Of a DNA stretch of 64,000 nt, positions 12,301 to 26,412 are shown in pieces. Source of the DNA: Anagrus nilaparvatae (lineage: Eukaryota; Arthropoda; Insecta; Hymenoptera; Mymaridae); the NCBI GenBank assembly GCA_022575985.1, contig JAKSXM010000040.1, positions 14,402,001 to 14,466,000 of the forward strand. Direction: 5' to 3'. The first letter of the stretch is position 1; each line of letters starts with the position of its first letter. Below the pieces are notes generated by a model. The model was not told the DNA's origin. It searched no databases and saw only the letters and a program-made list of their open reading frames with translations. Position numbers and translations under genes: made by a program.

Positions 12301-12727
12301 TAACAAATATTTTAATTTTCTTATTTCTAACGAATATTAATATGATCATTTGAATTCTTATTTTAAAATTATATTAACTATATTAAAAATTGTAACAAAC
12401 GAATATTTTAACCTCTCACATCTACTTTATTTAGTGTTCACTGCCACGATAACCATTTTTACATATTTTTGTAATGCACACTAAGTTTGAAATATATCCA
12501 CGTCAGTACAATATAATTTTCGAATGTTATCTGCTTGACTTCATTGGATTATTAAGTATAATTTAATTTTTAATTTCTAGTTTCAGCCAAACATTTAAAT
12601 TATCCTATTTCGATCAAATTATCTTTTTATGATGTAATTTTTTATTGCATATTAATAAATTCCCAGAAAACCAAATTGAATATAATACAGATACTGTATG
12701 CAAAACTGTAATTTTTTTTTCAAACTG

Positions 12728-13532
12728 AAACATGGTCAGGGACATTATACGCTACTCAGAGGAACAAAATAATCATAAATGGCTAAATGGGCCCATTCGG
12801 ACAAAAATAAAACGCTAATGTAAAAATTCATTTCCGAGGGAAAAAATGGACTCTAGAAATTGGAATATAGTCCATACCATTTTCATTCTTAGGGTTCAAT
12901 TTCTACTTCAGGATTTCATTTTTGCTCGATTTCATTTGCTTAATAGCTGATTTTACCGTTGGTATTTATTTTATCATGATAGAGCCATTTTTACCCCTAC
13001 AGTTTATTTTTATTCCAAAATCAATCTATACACCGGAATCAATTTATACATCAGAATTTTATTTTTGCCCGATTGGGCCAAATAGTCCCCTGGATGGCCG
13101 TTTTTATCTGGTACTACATATTTATTTTATTATGCTGGACCCATTTTGTATCCCTACAGTCCATTTTCATCCTTGCAGATCAATTTATACATCAGAATTT
13201 CATTTTGTCTAATTGGGCCCATGAAGCCCCTGGATGGATTATTTTATCCGTTGGTATTTGTTTTATCATTCTGGACGTAATTTGTACCCCTCCAGTCCAT
13301 CCCTATCTCTACATAAGGATTTTAATTGTGCCAAATGGGCCACTAGATAACTGATTTTCCCTGTTGGTATTTATTTTATCATTTGCGACCCATTTTTTAC
13401 ATCTAGAGTCTATTTTTACCCTCGGAATTCACCTTTTACCATAAAATTTTATTTTGGGTCAAATTTCCCATTTAATCCCTTTTGGTTATTTTGCTCCTCT
13501 GAGTAGTATATAATGCCCCTGACTATGTTCCG
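12728..13532. mobile_element. Non-autonomous element with inverted ends, left palindrome arm
   Basis: Inverted ends share ACATGGTCAGGGACATTATA (left) and the complement of ACATAGTCAGGGGCATTATA (right), extending about 60 bp through CTACTCAGAGGA. The interior consists of degenerate short units around 'gatTTATTTTATCAT...CCATTTT...CCC'. Open frames at 12922-13354 are not genes; they come from this repeat and are mirrored in the other arm. Both arms carry the element, so it inserted before the palindrome formed. No target duplication could be fixed. Confidence 0.55.
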
Positions 13533-13890
13533 CATCCAAAGATTCCATTTCTTACGTGCTAATTAGTGTTTTACTTTAAAAGAAAAATTAAAGTTCTGTA
13601 CAGTTTCTGTTTGCCGTGAAAAACTGTATACAGGGCTATATATAGATGTTTTGTACGGCAGTAAAATCAGTGAAAAACTGATGTCTTCTTGATTTTTAAA
13701 GAGCTTCCTAATTTAAAAAATTTAATAATAAAAATTTCTCCTTTGGAAAAAAATGTTTCAACATTGGAAAAATTGTTGAAACTCTGAAAAGTCTTATTTG
13801 CTTTCAAAGATTTTTCTAATTATTAATTAATTCTCTTTATAATTTAATCACAGTTTTAATGTCTTTTACCCAACAAGAATTTTTAAATTT

Positions 13891-15544
13891 TTACCTGTTT
13901 TTTAAACATTGGAAACTATTTTCCTCCAATGCAGGGAATTTTTTTAAAAATTTTTTTAAAGCTCTTTAAAAATTTACAAGACTTTTTAGTGTTTCAGAGA
14001 TTTTCCTGAGAAAAATTTCTGTTTAAAAAGTCTTGGTTTTTAAACAGTTTTCTAACTTAAAATAATAATTGAGAAAATAACAACCTTCACGAGCAAAAAA
14101 TTGTTATTTTCTCCATACTGCGTTGTAAATACTCTCCTTTTTATCGAGCGATAAAAGAATTATTTGAGTAAAATAAACTTATTCAAGGGTAATTCCATGG
14201 ATAAATAGCACAAAATGGAACGCGAGGTCTCAGAATTAAAAAATTTTATTTTTATTCGAAAAAACTACTTAAAATTAGATGACTCACCAAATCTGAAGGT
14301 TTTTTATAGATTTTTAAGAGAGTTATGATCTTCTAAAGTTTTTTGGTAAAATTGCTCTCCTCAGCCACCATTTTTGAAAGTTCCGTAGAAAAGCTTCGGA
14401 AAACGTTAAAAAATAAAAAAAAAAAAGGTTTTCGTTTTGACAAATTTGACACCTTTAAGTGAAAATAGCCGAAAGGCTTTCGAAAATTTCCTGAAGGCTC
14501 ATTATGGATCTCTAGATATTCACCCGTCTCTTGTTAATATTTAATTCTTCCGTTCTTAATTACTTTAGTGCTGGTAAAGATTAGAACTAATCTAGATTCT
14601 GTAAAAGTACGCTTACTTAAAATTTTTTTTAGCAATGTTAGTATTTGTCAGAAGAAATCATTAGACGGTAGATTTTCTCCAAGAGTCAATTTTAAATCAT
14701 AAATTTTTTAGTACCTTCACCTTAGTTATATATTTGCAATCTACCTATATATTAATATCTGTTGATTTTTTGCGTGCCATTAGATAAGTCCTAACTGATA
14801 CATAAATAAATTGAATTTTTGGTATTAGTGTCAATATAATCTGCCCCTCTAAGTGCGCTATATCTTAAAATTTTAATTTTTTATTTGTATTAGGAGTACT
14901 TAATAATTACACAATTTCATACAATTTCACTAAAATCTACCTATATATTAATATCTGTTGATTTTTTGCGTGCCATTAGATAAGTCCTAACTGATACATA
15001 AATAAATTGAATTTTTGGTATTAGTGTCAATATAATCTGCCCCTCTAAGTGCGCTATATCTTAAAATTTTAATTTTTTATGTGTATTAGGAGTACTTAAT
15101 AAATACACATTTTAATATAATTTCACTAAAATCTACCTATATATTAATATCTGTTGATTTTTTGCGTGCCATTAGATAAGTCCTAACTGATACATAAATA
15201 AATTGAATTTTTGGTATTAGTGTCAATATAATCTGCCCCTCTAAGTGCGCTATATCTTAAAATTTTAATTTTTTATGTGTATTAGGAGTACTTAATAAAT
15301 ACACATTTTAATATAATTTCACTAAAATATTATTATTTTATGTTATTACTAAAGTATAGAATATTTTTTTTTTAATTTTTGAATTAGAATATTTGAGTCT
15401 TCAATTTTAGATTTCAATTACTATATTATTTACTATATATTGATAAATAATATTTTAATTCTCATTAATTTTCATTAATATATAACATTTAAAATTTGAT
15501 GAAGTAACTTAATTTTTAAGGATGATCAATCAGAGAACATTTGA
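13891..15544. other. Spacer between the palindrome arms
   Basis: About 1.65 kb of sequence not shared by the arms. The first part (13891-14740) is AT-rich single-copy-looking DNA with no gene; then comes a three-copy tandem repeat (14741-15328) and a short AT-rich tail. Confidence 0.6.
14741..15328 (+). repeat. Three tandem copies of a 196 bp unit
   Basis: Units begin CTACCTATATATTAATATC at 14741, 14937 and 15133, an exact spacing of 196 bp each time. They are nearly identical, with only a few base differences (such as 'tttgtattagg' against 'tgtgtattagg'). No open frame spans them. This young tandem duplication sits in the palindrome spacer. Confidence 0.9.
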
Positions 15545-15895
15545 AAATTCTTGTTGGGTAAAAGACATTAAAACTGTGATTAAATTATAAAGAGAATTAA
15601 TTAATAATTAGAAAAATCTTTGAAAGCAAATAAGACTTTTCAGAGTTTCAACAATTTTTCCAATGTTGAAACATTTTTTTCCAAAGGAGAAATTTTTATT
15701 ATTAAATTTTTTAAATTAGGAAGCTCTTTAAAAATCAAGAAGACATCAGTTTTTCACTGATTTTACTGCCGTACAAAACATCTATATACAGCCCTGTATA
15801 CAGTTTTTCACGTCAAACAGAAACTGTACAGAACTTTAATTTTTCTTTTAAAGTAAAACACTAATTAGCACGTAAGAAATGGAATCTTTGGATGC

Positions 15896-16616
15896 GGAAC
15901 ATAGTCAGGGGCATTATATACTACTCAGAGGAGCAAAATAACCAAAAGGGATTAAATGGGAAATTTGACCCAAAATAAAATTTTATGGTAAAAGGTGAAT
16001 TCCGAGGGTAAAAATAGACTCTAGATGTAAAAAATGGGTCGCAAATGATAAAATAAATACCAACAGGGAAAATCAGTTATCTAGTGGCCCATTTGGCACA
16101 ATTAAAATCCTTATGTAGAGATAGGGATGGACTGGAGGGGTACAAATTACGTCCAGAATGATAAAACAAATACCAACGGATAAAATAATCCATCCAGGGG
16201 CTTCATGGGCCCAATTAGACAAAATGAAATTCTGATGTATAAATTGATCTGCAAGGATGAAAATGGACTGTAGGGATACAAAATGGGTCCAGCATAATAA
16301 AATAAATATGTAGTACCAGATAAAAACGGCCATCCAGGGGACTATTTGGCCCAATCGGGCAAAAATAAAATTCTGATGTATAAATTGATTCCGGTGTATA
16401 GATTGATTTTGGAATAAAAATAAACTGTAGGGGTAAAAATGGCTCTATCATGATAAAATAAATACCAACGGTAAAATCAGCCATTAAGCAAATGAAATCG
16501 AGCAAAAATGAAATCCTGAAGTAGAAATTGAACCCTAAGAATGAAAATGGTATGGACTATATTCCAATTTCTAGAGTCCATTTTTTCCCTCGGAAATGAA
16601 TTTTTAAAAAAAAAAA
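15896..16616. mobile_element. Mirror copy of the inverted-end element, right palindrome arm
   Basis: Reverse-complement counterpart of 12728-13532. It keeps the end ACATAGTCAGGGGCATTATA at about 15899-15918. It has lost roughly 100 bp, including the other terminus, at about 16600-16610, where an A-run now stands. The element is thus truncated in this arm only. Confidence 0.55.
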
Positions 16617-19600
16617 TTACAGTTTTGCATACAGTATCTGTATTATATTCAATTTGGTTTTCTGGGAATTTATTAATATGCAATAAAAAATTACATCATA
16701 AAAAGATAATTTGATCGAAATAGGATAATTTAAATGTTTGGCTGAAACTAGAAATTAAAAATTAAATTATACTTAATAATCCAATGAAGTCAAGCAGATA
16801 ACATTCGAAAATTATATTGTACTGACGTGGATATATTTCAAACTTAGTGTGCATTACAAAAATATGTAAAAATGGTTATCGTGGCAGTGAACACTAAATA
16901 AGGTAGATGTGAGAGGTTAAAATATTCGTTTGTTACAATTTTTAATATAGTTAATATAATTTTAAAATAAGAATTCAAATGATCATATTAATATTCGTTA
17001 GAAATAAGAAAATTAAAATATTTGTTACAAGGAATTTTCAAGAGAACTGTATTTGGCACTAAATTTCGAAATTATAGGAATTATTGCCGTAAATTTTTGA
17101 ACATAAATAACAATTTACATAGCCCCTGAACGGTCGAAATCTAAAAATATGGCAGTAATTCAGTTTTTTTATGGTGCAATGTAAGTTTCTCGTATAATGA
17201 ACTTTTTTCGAACTTAGAACAAACTTTGCTAAAATATTTAGCTTAGAATATTGCATAAAATAAATAGACAATATGATTACAGTGATATTCACGAATAACT
17301 AAAATTAGAGACTTGGGCAAAGTATTTGGTTCAAGATTTTAAAATTATAAAAAATAGCTTTATTCATTTCGTTTTCTGTGATATTATACATCTTTATTAT
17401 TACTTTCTTGGACTCAACAAACTTCAGCTAAATCGGACATGAACTCTCAATAAGGTATATTTTATTCAAGAAGATATGCTTGTATTTGCTCAATTCTTTT
17501 GCATAAATTTTATGTTATACTCAAATTAGTATTTTAAAGTAAAAAATTTTAAATAAGTAATTACATCATTAACAAGATAATTATAGCAAAATAGGATAAT
17601 TTTGATCTTTTGCTGAAACTAGAAATGAATAATTAATTTCTACTTTGTAATCCATAGAAATTAAACAGATAATTTAAAAAAATTATGTTATTCTGATGTA
17701 AATATATCTTAAACTTAGTGTGTATTAAAAAAATATTAAAACCTGGTTATCGAGACAGTAATAAGTAGATAAAGATTAAATTAATAATTAATGCCGTAGT
17801 TTATTGAACATAAATAAAATTTCACCTAGCCTCTGAATAGTCGAAATCTAAAAAAATGGCTGTAATCCAGTCTTTTTATAGTTCAATGCAAAGCTTCTTA
17901 TTAATGTACATTTTTCTAGATAAGAACACACTTTGTTAAAACATTTAACTGAGAATATTTCATTAATTAAATAGAGAACCTAATTACAGGGACATTCACA
18001 AATAAACAAAATTAAAGACATCGGCAAAATTTTTGGTTCAAGATTATAAAATTATATAATTTATATAATCCTATCGTTTTCTGAGAATTTATACATTTTT
18101 AATAATGCTTTCTTGGAAAAACTTCAGCTGAATCTGAAATGTACTCTCAATAAGGGTTATTTTATTCAAGAAGATATGCTTATATTTGCTCAATTTTTTT
18201 GTAGAACTTTTATGTTATATCCAAACTAGTATTTTGGATGGAAGAATTTTAAATAAAGAATAATTAAATTAATAAGATATATCCAGGGAAATAGAATAAT
18301 TTTAAACCTTTGCTAAAAAGAGAAATCAATAATTAATTTCAACTATATAGTCCTAGAAATTAAACAGATAATTTAAAAAAATTATGTTATTCAGATGTAG
18401 ATATATCTTAAATCTAGTGTACATTACCAAAATAGTATACCTGTTTGCCGTGACAGTGACCATTAAATAAAGATTTAAATAAAAAATTATGCAATAGTTT
18501 GTTTCACATAAATAATATTTTACCTAGCCTCTGAATAGTCAAAATCTAAAAAAATTGCTGTAATCCAGTCTTTTAATGGTTCAATGCAAATTTTCTCGTA
18601 TAATGTACTTTTTTTGAGTTTAGAATACACTTTGATAAAATATTTAGCATATAGAATATTTCATAAATTTGATAGACAACCTGATTACAGTGACATTCAA
18701 GAATAACCAAAATTACAGACTTGGGTAAAGTAGTTGGTTTAAGATATTCAATCTATAAAAAATTTATGTATTCCTTTCGTTTTCTGGGAAGTAATAAATC
18801 TTTTTTAATGCTTTTTTTGACTCAACTAAATTCAGCAAAATCTGAGATGTACTCTCAATAAGGGATATTTTATTCAAGAAAATATGCTTATATTTGCTCA
18901 ATTTTATCGTAGAAATTTCATGTTTTACCCAAACCAGTATTTTAGAATGAAGAATTTTAAATAAGTAATTACATCATTAAAATGATAATTATAGTTAAGG
19001 ATAATTTTGATCTTATTCTGAAACTAGAAATGAATATTTAATTTCTACTTTATGATCCATCGAATTAAAGCAAATAATTTGATAAAACTATGTAGTTCTG
19101 ATATAGATATATCTTAAGCTTTGCGTATATTACAAAAATATTAAAACCTGGTTATCGTGACATTGACTAGTAAATAAAAGTTTTATTTAAAAATTACAGC
19201 CGTAATTTGTTGAACAACAATAATATTTTACAAAGCCTCTGAATAGATGAAGTTTAAAAAAATGGCTGTAATCCAGACTTTTTATGGATTAATACAAAGA
19301 ATCTCGTATAATGACTTTTTTCTAAGTATGAACACACTTTGTTAAAATATTTAACTGAGAATATTTCATTTATTAAATAGAGAACCTAATTACGGGGATA
19401 TTCACAAATAACCAAAATTAATGACATCGGCAAAATTTTTGGTTCAAGATTATAAAATTATAAAATTTATATAATCCTATCGTTTTCTGGGAATTTATAC
19501 ATTTTTTAAATGCTTTCTTGGACTCAAAAAACTTCACCTACATCTGAGATGTACTCTCAATAAGGATATTTTATTCAAGAAGATATGCTTATATTTGCTC

Positions 19601-21208
19601 AATTTTATTGTAGACATTTTATGTTTTACCCAAGCCAGTATTTTAGAATGAAGAATTTTAAATAAGTAATTACATCATTAACAAGATAATTGTTGATGTC
19701 ATCTTTTGCTGAAACTAGAAATAAATATTTTATTTCTACTTTTTCATCCATATAAATTAAACAAATAATGTGATAAAACTATGTAGTTCTTATATATGTA
19801 TATCTTAAACTTTGTGTATATGAAAAATATTAAAACTTGGTTATCGTGACATTGACCAGTAAATAAAAGTTTTCTTTAAAAATTACAGCCGTAATTTGTT
19901 GGAAATCAATAATATTTTACCAAGCCTCTGGATAGAAAAAATCTAAAAAAATGGCTGTAATCCAGCCTTTTTATGGATTAATGCAAAGCTTCTCGTATAA
20001 AGTACTTATTTCTAAGTATGAACACACTTTGTTAAAATATTTAACTGAGAATATTTTATAAATAATATTGACAACCTGATTACAGTGACATTCACAAATA
20101 ACCATAATTAAAGTCTTAAGAAAAGAATTTGGTTCAAGATATTCATTCTATAACAAATGTATTTATTCCTTTCGTTTTCTGGGAATTCATACATTTTTTA
20201 AATACTTTCTTGGACTCAAAAAACTTCAGCTAAATCTGAGATGTACTCTCAATAATGAATATTTTATTCAAGAAGATATGCTTATATTTGCTCAATTTTA
20301 TTGTAGAAATTTCATGTTTTACCCAAACCCGTATTTTAGAAAGAAGAATTCTAAATAAGTAGTTACATCATTAACAAGATAATTATAGCGATATAGGATA
20401 ATTTTGATCTCTTGCTGAAACTAGAAATAAATATTTTATTTCTACTTTTTAATCCATATAAATTAAAAAAATAATGTGATAAAACTATGTAGTTCCGATC
20501 TATATATATCGTAAACTTTGTGTATATTAAAAATATTAAAACCTGGTTATCGTGACATTGACCAGTAAATAAAAGTTTTTTTAAAAATTTCAACCGTAAT
20601 TTGTTGAAAATCAATAATATTTTACCATGCCTCTGAATAGATGAAAACTAAAAAAATGGCTGTAATCCATTCTTTTTATGGATTAATGCAAAGCTTCTCG
20701 AATAATGTACTTTTTTCTAAGAATGAAAACACTTTTTTAAAATATTTAAATTAGAATATTTTATAAATAAAATTGTCAACCTGATTACAGTGACATTCAC
20801 AAATAACCAAAATTAAAGTCTTAAGAAATAAATTTGGTTCAAGATATTAATTCTATAACAAATGTATTTATTCCTTTCGTTTTCTGGGAATTCATACATT
20901 TTTTAAATGCTTTCTTGGACTCAAAAAACTTCACCTAAATCTGAGAAGTACTCTCAATAAGGAATATTTTATTCAAGAAGATATGCTTATATTTGCTCAA
21001 TTTCATTGTAGAAATTTCATGTTTTACCTAAACCCGTATTTTAGAATGAAGAATTCTAAATAAGTAATTACATCATTAACAATATAATTATAGCGATATA
21101 GGATAATTTTGATCTCTTGCTGAAACTAGAAATAAATATTTTATTTCTACTTTTTAATCCATATAAATTAAAAAAATAATGTGATAAAACTATGTAGTTC
21201 CGATCTAT

Positions 21209-23010
21209 GGGCATATCTCACCAAGTGGTTATATTGCATATATGAGGGTTTTAATGAAAATCCAGCTTTCTGTTTAAAAAAAAAACTATTGAAATTTATT
21301 TAAATATATTTCTTCTCAAGCCTCAGAAATTTGTTTGCCTAATTTCTTTAATTATTATGAAATAACAGCGCTGCAATGATTCGAAACCCTAATATATTGT
21401 TGGTAACCTTTTTAAGTTTTTAAATTCTTAACATTACAGAGGGAATGCCGTAAAACTATTTGCCTTTTTATAAATAGATTTTGATAAATTAATAATATAT
21501 TTAATTTCTTCACATAATTAAAACTGTGTGCTCCTTTTCTAAAAAAAATTCTGCCAGCTGAAATATTGTTAACCACATTTTCAAATATATCCGACCAAAG
21601 AAAGTTTCTTAAGCCACAAATGAATGCCGTGAACAATTTTTACTTCTAACTATTCTCAAAATTCTGTACAATGTTTCACAATTTGAAAGTGATTTGAGAA
21701 AAACTGGTGCCTCCAATAATTTAGTAGATATCGACATCAAAAGGCTTTGTTGTCGATGCGTAATTTTGGTACTAAAATCACATTTTTTAATGGCACTCAT
21801 TCAATTTTTAAAAAATCTTCGCAAAATCTTTTGTGATTTATGTAAAATGTTATAAGATTTCAGTTAAAATAAACGGCATAGCTTAATTCAATGCGTTATA
21901 TGTATAAATTGCAGTTTTATATAAACTAATCGTACAATTTCGAAGCGTTGTTTACCAATAACCTAAAAATAACAAACGTGTAAGAATTACGTATATTTCA
22001 TTCTTATAGTTCAAAAAAGATGTTTTTGATTTGAATTTAGTGCTTTAAAAAAATAAATAAAATTTTGTAGTTGTAGGTCATACTTAGCGGATCATTAAAA
22101 TCTATATTTCAAGAAATATACATTTTGAAAAAAATCAAAAACTCTAAAAAAATGTTTCAAAAATCATAAAAGGCACAAATAAATGATTTAATAAATTATA
22201 ATAAAATAATGCGATCATATTTTAACCAGTAGTGGATTCAGAAAAGGGCCTAAAGGGTGGGGCGCATAAGCAAAATTTTGTATGTTTTCTTATGAAATTT
22301 GTATAAAAAAACAAAATTATGAATGAAAAACATGCATTTTTTGGAGCTCAGGGGAGAAAATCACCCTTACCACCCCCCTTTTGAACCACCCATGATTTTA
22401 GCAGTAGTCAAATAAATATTAGGTATAACGATAAAGAATTTTTAAAACAATTATTTAGTAATTGGAAGTTTAAAGACAAATAATTTGAATGCTTTGAGTG
22501 ATTTTTTGAAACAATCAGGAACTTTTCTTACATATTAAAATTTTATAAAACTGCAAAAATAAAAATTTTTTTAAAATAATTTTTTAATAACTAATATGTT
22601 AACTATATTTTAGACTTTATGTGAGCAATGAGTTAAAGATTCAGGGAGCTTAGCCTAGCTATACCTATAGCGCAGCCGGTAGAACATTTAATTTTTTGTT
22701 AATAAAAAAATTAAAAATTTATCTTCTTATTATTGGTTTTTGGACAGAAATAATATTTATTGTTATATACCTCTATATTTTCCAGTATTTTTGAGAACTA
22801 ATTTCATCATTTAGTAATTATAACCTTAAATATATTTTTTAATTTAAGAAGTTCATTTATCAAACGCCGTAGCTTACAATTAAGTTACGCAAAGAAAATC
22901 TTAATTCTTATTGTTTTATTAAACTTCTGTCCAAATGTCATTATTGTGCTCTCAAAAATAAAATTTATTTTATAAAATTAGAAATATAACCTCTTGGTGA
23001 GATATGTCCC
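21209..23010. mobile_element. DNA transposon insertion with TAT duplication
   Basis: A 1802 bp insertion splits a satellite monomer; the monomer resumes cleanly afterwards. Ends are GGGCATATCTCACCAAG on the left and, in complement, GGGACATATCTCACCAAG on the right, about 27 bp of imperfect inverted repeat. TAT flanks both sides (21206-21208, 23011-23013). A 3 bp duplication with GGG-start ends resembles PIF/Harbinger, but TAT is not the usual TWA target and chance in AT-rich DNA is possible. Two overlapping minus-strand open pieces (21412-21636 and 21609-21800) may be remains of a coding region; no family was recognised. Confidence 0.65.
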
Positions 23011-24267
23011 TATATATATCGTAACCTTTGTGTCTATTAAAAATATTAAAACCTGGTTATCGTGACATTGACAAGTAAATAAAAGTTTTATTTAAAAATT
23101 ACAGCCGTAATTTGTTGAAAATCAATAATATTTTACCATGCCTCTGAATAGATGAAAACTAAAAAAATGGCTGTAATCCAGTCTTTTTATGGATTAATGC
23201 AAAGCTTCTCGTATAATGTACTTTTTTCTAAGAATGAACACACTTTGTTAAAATATTTAACTTAGAATATTTTATAAATAAAATTGACAACCTGATTACA
23301 GTGACATTCACAAATAGCCAAAATTAAAAACTTAAGAAACAAATTTGGTTCAAGATATTAATTCTATAAAAAATGTATTTATTCCTTTCGTTTTCTGGGA
23401 ATTTATACATTTCTTAAATGCTTTCTTGGACTCAATTAACTTAAGCTAAATCTGAGATGTACTCTCAATAAGGGATATTTTATTCAAGATGATATGCTTA
23501 AATTTTCTCAATTATATTGTAAAAATTTTATGTTTTACCCAAAACAGTATTTTAGAATGAAGAATTTTAAATAAGTAATTACATCATTAACAAGATAATT
23601 ATAGCGATATAGAATAATTTTGATCTTTTGCTGAAACTAGAAATAAATATTTTATTTCTACTTTTTAATCCATATAAATTAAACAAATAATGTGATAAAA
23701 CTATGTGGTTCTGATCTATATATATCGTAAACTTTGTTTATATTAAGAATATAAAACTTGTTATCGTTACATTGACCAGTAAATAAAAGTTTTATTTGAA
23801 AATTACAGCCTTAATTTGTTGAAAATCAATAATATTTTACCAAGCCTCTGAATAGATACTAAAAATATAGTTATACCCATACTAGTATTTTAGAATGAAG
23901 AATTTTAAATAAGTAATTACATCATTAAAATGATAATTATAGCAAAATAGGATAATTTTGATATTTTGGTGAAACTAGAAATGACTAATTAATTTCTACT
24001 TTGTAATCCATAGAAATTAAACAGATAATGTAAAAAAATTATGTTATTCTGATGTAGATATATCTTAAACTTAGTGTGTATTAAAAAAATATTAAAACCT
24101 GGTTATCGAGAAAGTAATAAGTAGATAAAGATTAAATTAATAATTAATGCCGTAGTTTATTGAACATAAATAAAATTTCACCTAGCCTCTGAATAGTCGA
24201 AATCTAAAAAAATAGCTGTAATCCAGTCTTTTTATGGATTAATGCAAAGCATCTCGTATAATGTACT

Positions 24268-24466
24268 TTTTTGCCCTCCCGGGCGTAAAACTCGCGTGTA
24301 AAGAATTTTCTGAACTCGTTCTACGCCTAGGTGGGCAAAAAATAGTGTAAGCACCATGGGCGAAATACTTTAGACACGAGCGAGAAACACATATCACTCG
24401 TGCCCGCCTTCGCCGAGCACTCGTGCTAGTGTTCACGCTAGTGCCGAAACTTTTACGCCCTTGATA
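24268..24466. mobile_element. Short GC-rich fold-back insertion in the satellite
   Basis: About 200 bp of GC-rich sequence interrupts a monomer. Near its edges are GGGCGTAAAA and, inverted, TTTTACGCCC. The inside is rich in CTCGTG/CACGAG and GCC/GGC motifs and can fold on itself. Flanks TACTTTTT and TACTATTTT may be a degraded target duplication. No coding potential. Confidence 0.55.
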
Positions 24467-26412
24467 CTTAATATACTATTTTCTAAATATGAACACACTT
24501 TGTTAAAATATTTAACTGAGAATATTTTATAAATAAAATTGACAACCTGATTACAGTGATATTCACAAATAACCAAAATTAAAGTCTTAAGAAAAGAATT
24601 TGGTTCAAGATATTAATTCTATAAAAAATGTATTTATTCCTTTCGTTTTCTGGGAATTTATACAATTTTTAAATGCTTTCTTGGGTTCAAAAAACTTCAG
24701 CTGAATCTGAGATGTTTTCTCAATAAGGGATATTTTATTAATGCTTATATTTGCTCAATTTTTTTGTAGAAATTTTATGTTATACCCATACTAGTATTTT
24801 AGAATGAAGGATTTTAAATAAGTAATTACATCATTAACAAGATAATTATAGCGATATAGGCTAAGTTTGATCTTTTGCTGAATTGAGAAATAAATATTTA
24901 ATATCTACTTTTTAATCCATATAAATTAAACAAATAATGTGATAAAACTATGTAGTTCTGATCTATATACATCTTAAACTTTGTGTATATTAAAACCTGG
25001 TTATCGTGACATTGACCAAATAATAAATATAAGTTTTATTTAAATTTTTCAGTAAATAAAAGTTTTATTTAAAAATTACAGCCATAATTTTTTGAACATC
25101 AATAATATTTTACCAAGCAATCTAAATGAAATCTCAATCTACCAATGAAATCTAAAAAAATGGCTGTAATCCAGTCTTTTTATGGATTAATGCAAAGCTT
25201 CTCGTATAATGTACTTTTTTCTAAGTATGAACACACTTTTTTAAAATATTTAACTAAGAATATTTTATAAATAAAATAGACAACCTGATTAAAGTGACAT
25301 TCAGAAATAACCAAAACTAAAGTCTTCCGCAAATTTTTTGTTCAAATTATTAAATTATTAAAAATATATATTTTCCTTTCGTTTTCTGGGAACTTATAAA
25401 TCTTTTTTATTGCTGTCTTGGACTCAACAAACTTTACCTAAATCTGATATGTAATTTCAATATAGGCTATTTTATTCAAGAAGATATACTTACATTGGCC
25501 CTATTTTTTGTAGAAATTTTTTGTTAGACCCAAAATTATATTTTATAATGAAGAATTTTATAGAAATAACCACTTACTAGATAATTATAACGAAATAGAA
25601 TAATATTGATCTTCTACTGAAACTACAAAGTAATAATTAACCGTTACTTAATAATCCAATGAAATGCAAAAGGTAATTCAAGAAAATTATGTAATTCAGA
25701 TGCAGATTTATCTTAATCGTAATGTGCATTACAAAAATAGTAAAACCTGGTTATCGCGACAGTGACCAGTAAATAAAGATTTAATTAAAAAATAATGCTA
25801 TAGTTTTCTGAACATAAATAATATTTTACCTAGCCTCTGAATAGTCGAAATCTAAAAAAATGGCTGTAATCCAGCCTTTTTATGGAATGCAAAGCTCCTC
25901 GTATAATGTACTTTTTTCTAAGTATGAACACACTTTGTTAAAATATTTAACTAAGAAAATTTTATAAATAACATAGACAACCTGATTAAAGTGACATTCA
26001 GAAATAACCAAAATTAAAGTCTTCCGCAAATTTTTTGTTCAAATTATTAAATTATTAAAAATATATATTTTCCTTTCATTTTCTGGGAACTTATACATCT
26101 TTTTTATTGCTGTCTTGGACTCAACAAACTTTAGCTAAATCTGATATGTAATTTCAATATAGGCTATTTTATTCAAGAAGATATACTTACATTGGCTCTA
26201 TTTTTTGTAGAAATTTTCTGTTCGACCCAAAATTATATTTTAGAATGAAGAATTTTATAGAAATAACCACTTACTAGATAATTATAACGAAATAGAATAA
26301 TATTGATCTTCTACTGAAACTACAAAGTAATAATTAACCGTTACTTAATAATCCAAGAAATGAAAAATGTAATTCAAGAAAATTATGTAATTCAGATGCA
26401 GATTTATCTTAA

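Larger units (their letters stand above)
9637..19759. repeat. Giant inverted repeat (palindrome), arms about 4.2 kb
   Basis: The left arm (9637 to about 13890) reappears in reverse complement as the right arm (about 15545 to 19759). Mirrored coordinates sum to about 29,427 near the centre and about 29,397 at the outer edge, so the arms stay collinear with small indels. The left edge abuts the broken R1-like ORF. Beyond the right edge the satellite continues. Arm differences include about 100 bp near 12722-12822 missing from the right arm, and about 65 bp near 17068-17133 missing from the left. A real duplication-inversion and an assembly artefact are both possible; the indels argue against simple misassembly. 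Confidence 0.85.

Noticed and set aside
12922..13354. Protein genes in the left palindrome arm and their mirror copies at 16073-16505
   Set aside because: The frames fall inside a degenerate repeat, overlap in two frames, and have no recognisable domain.
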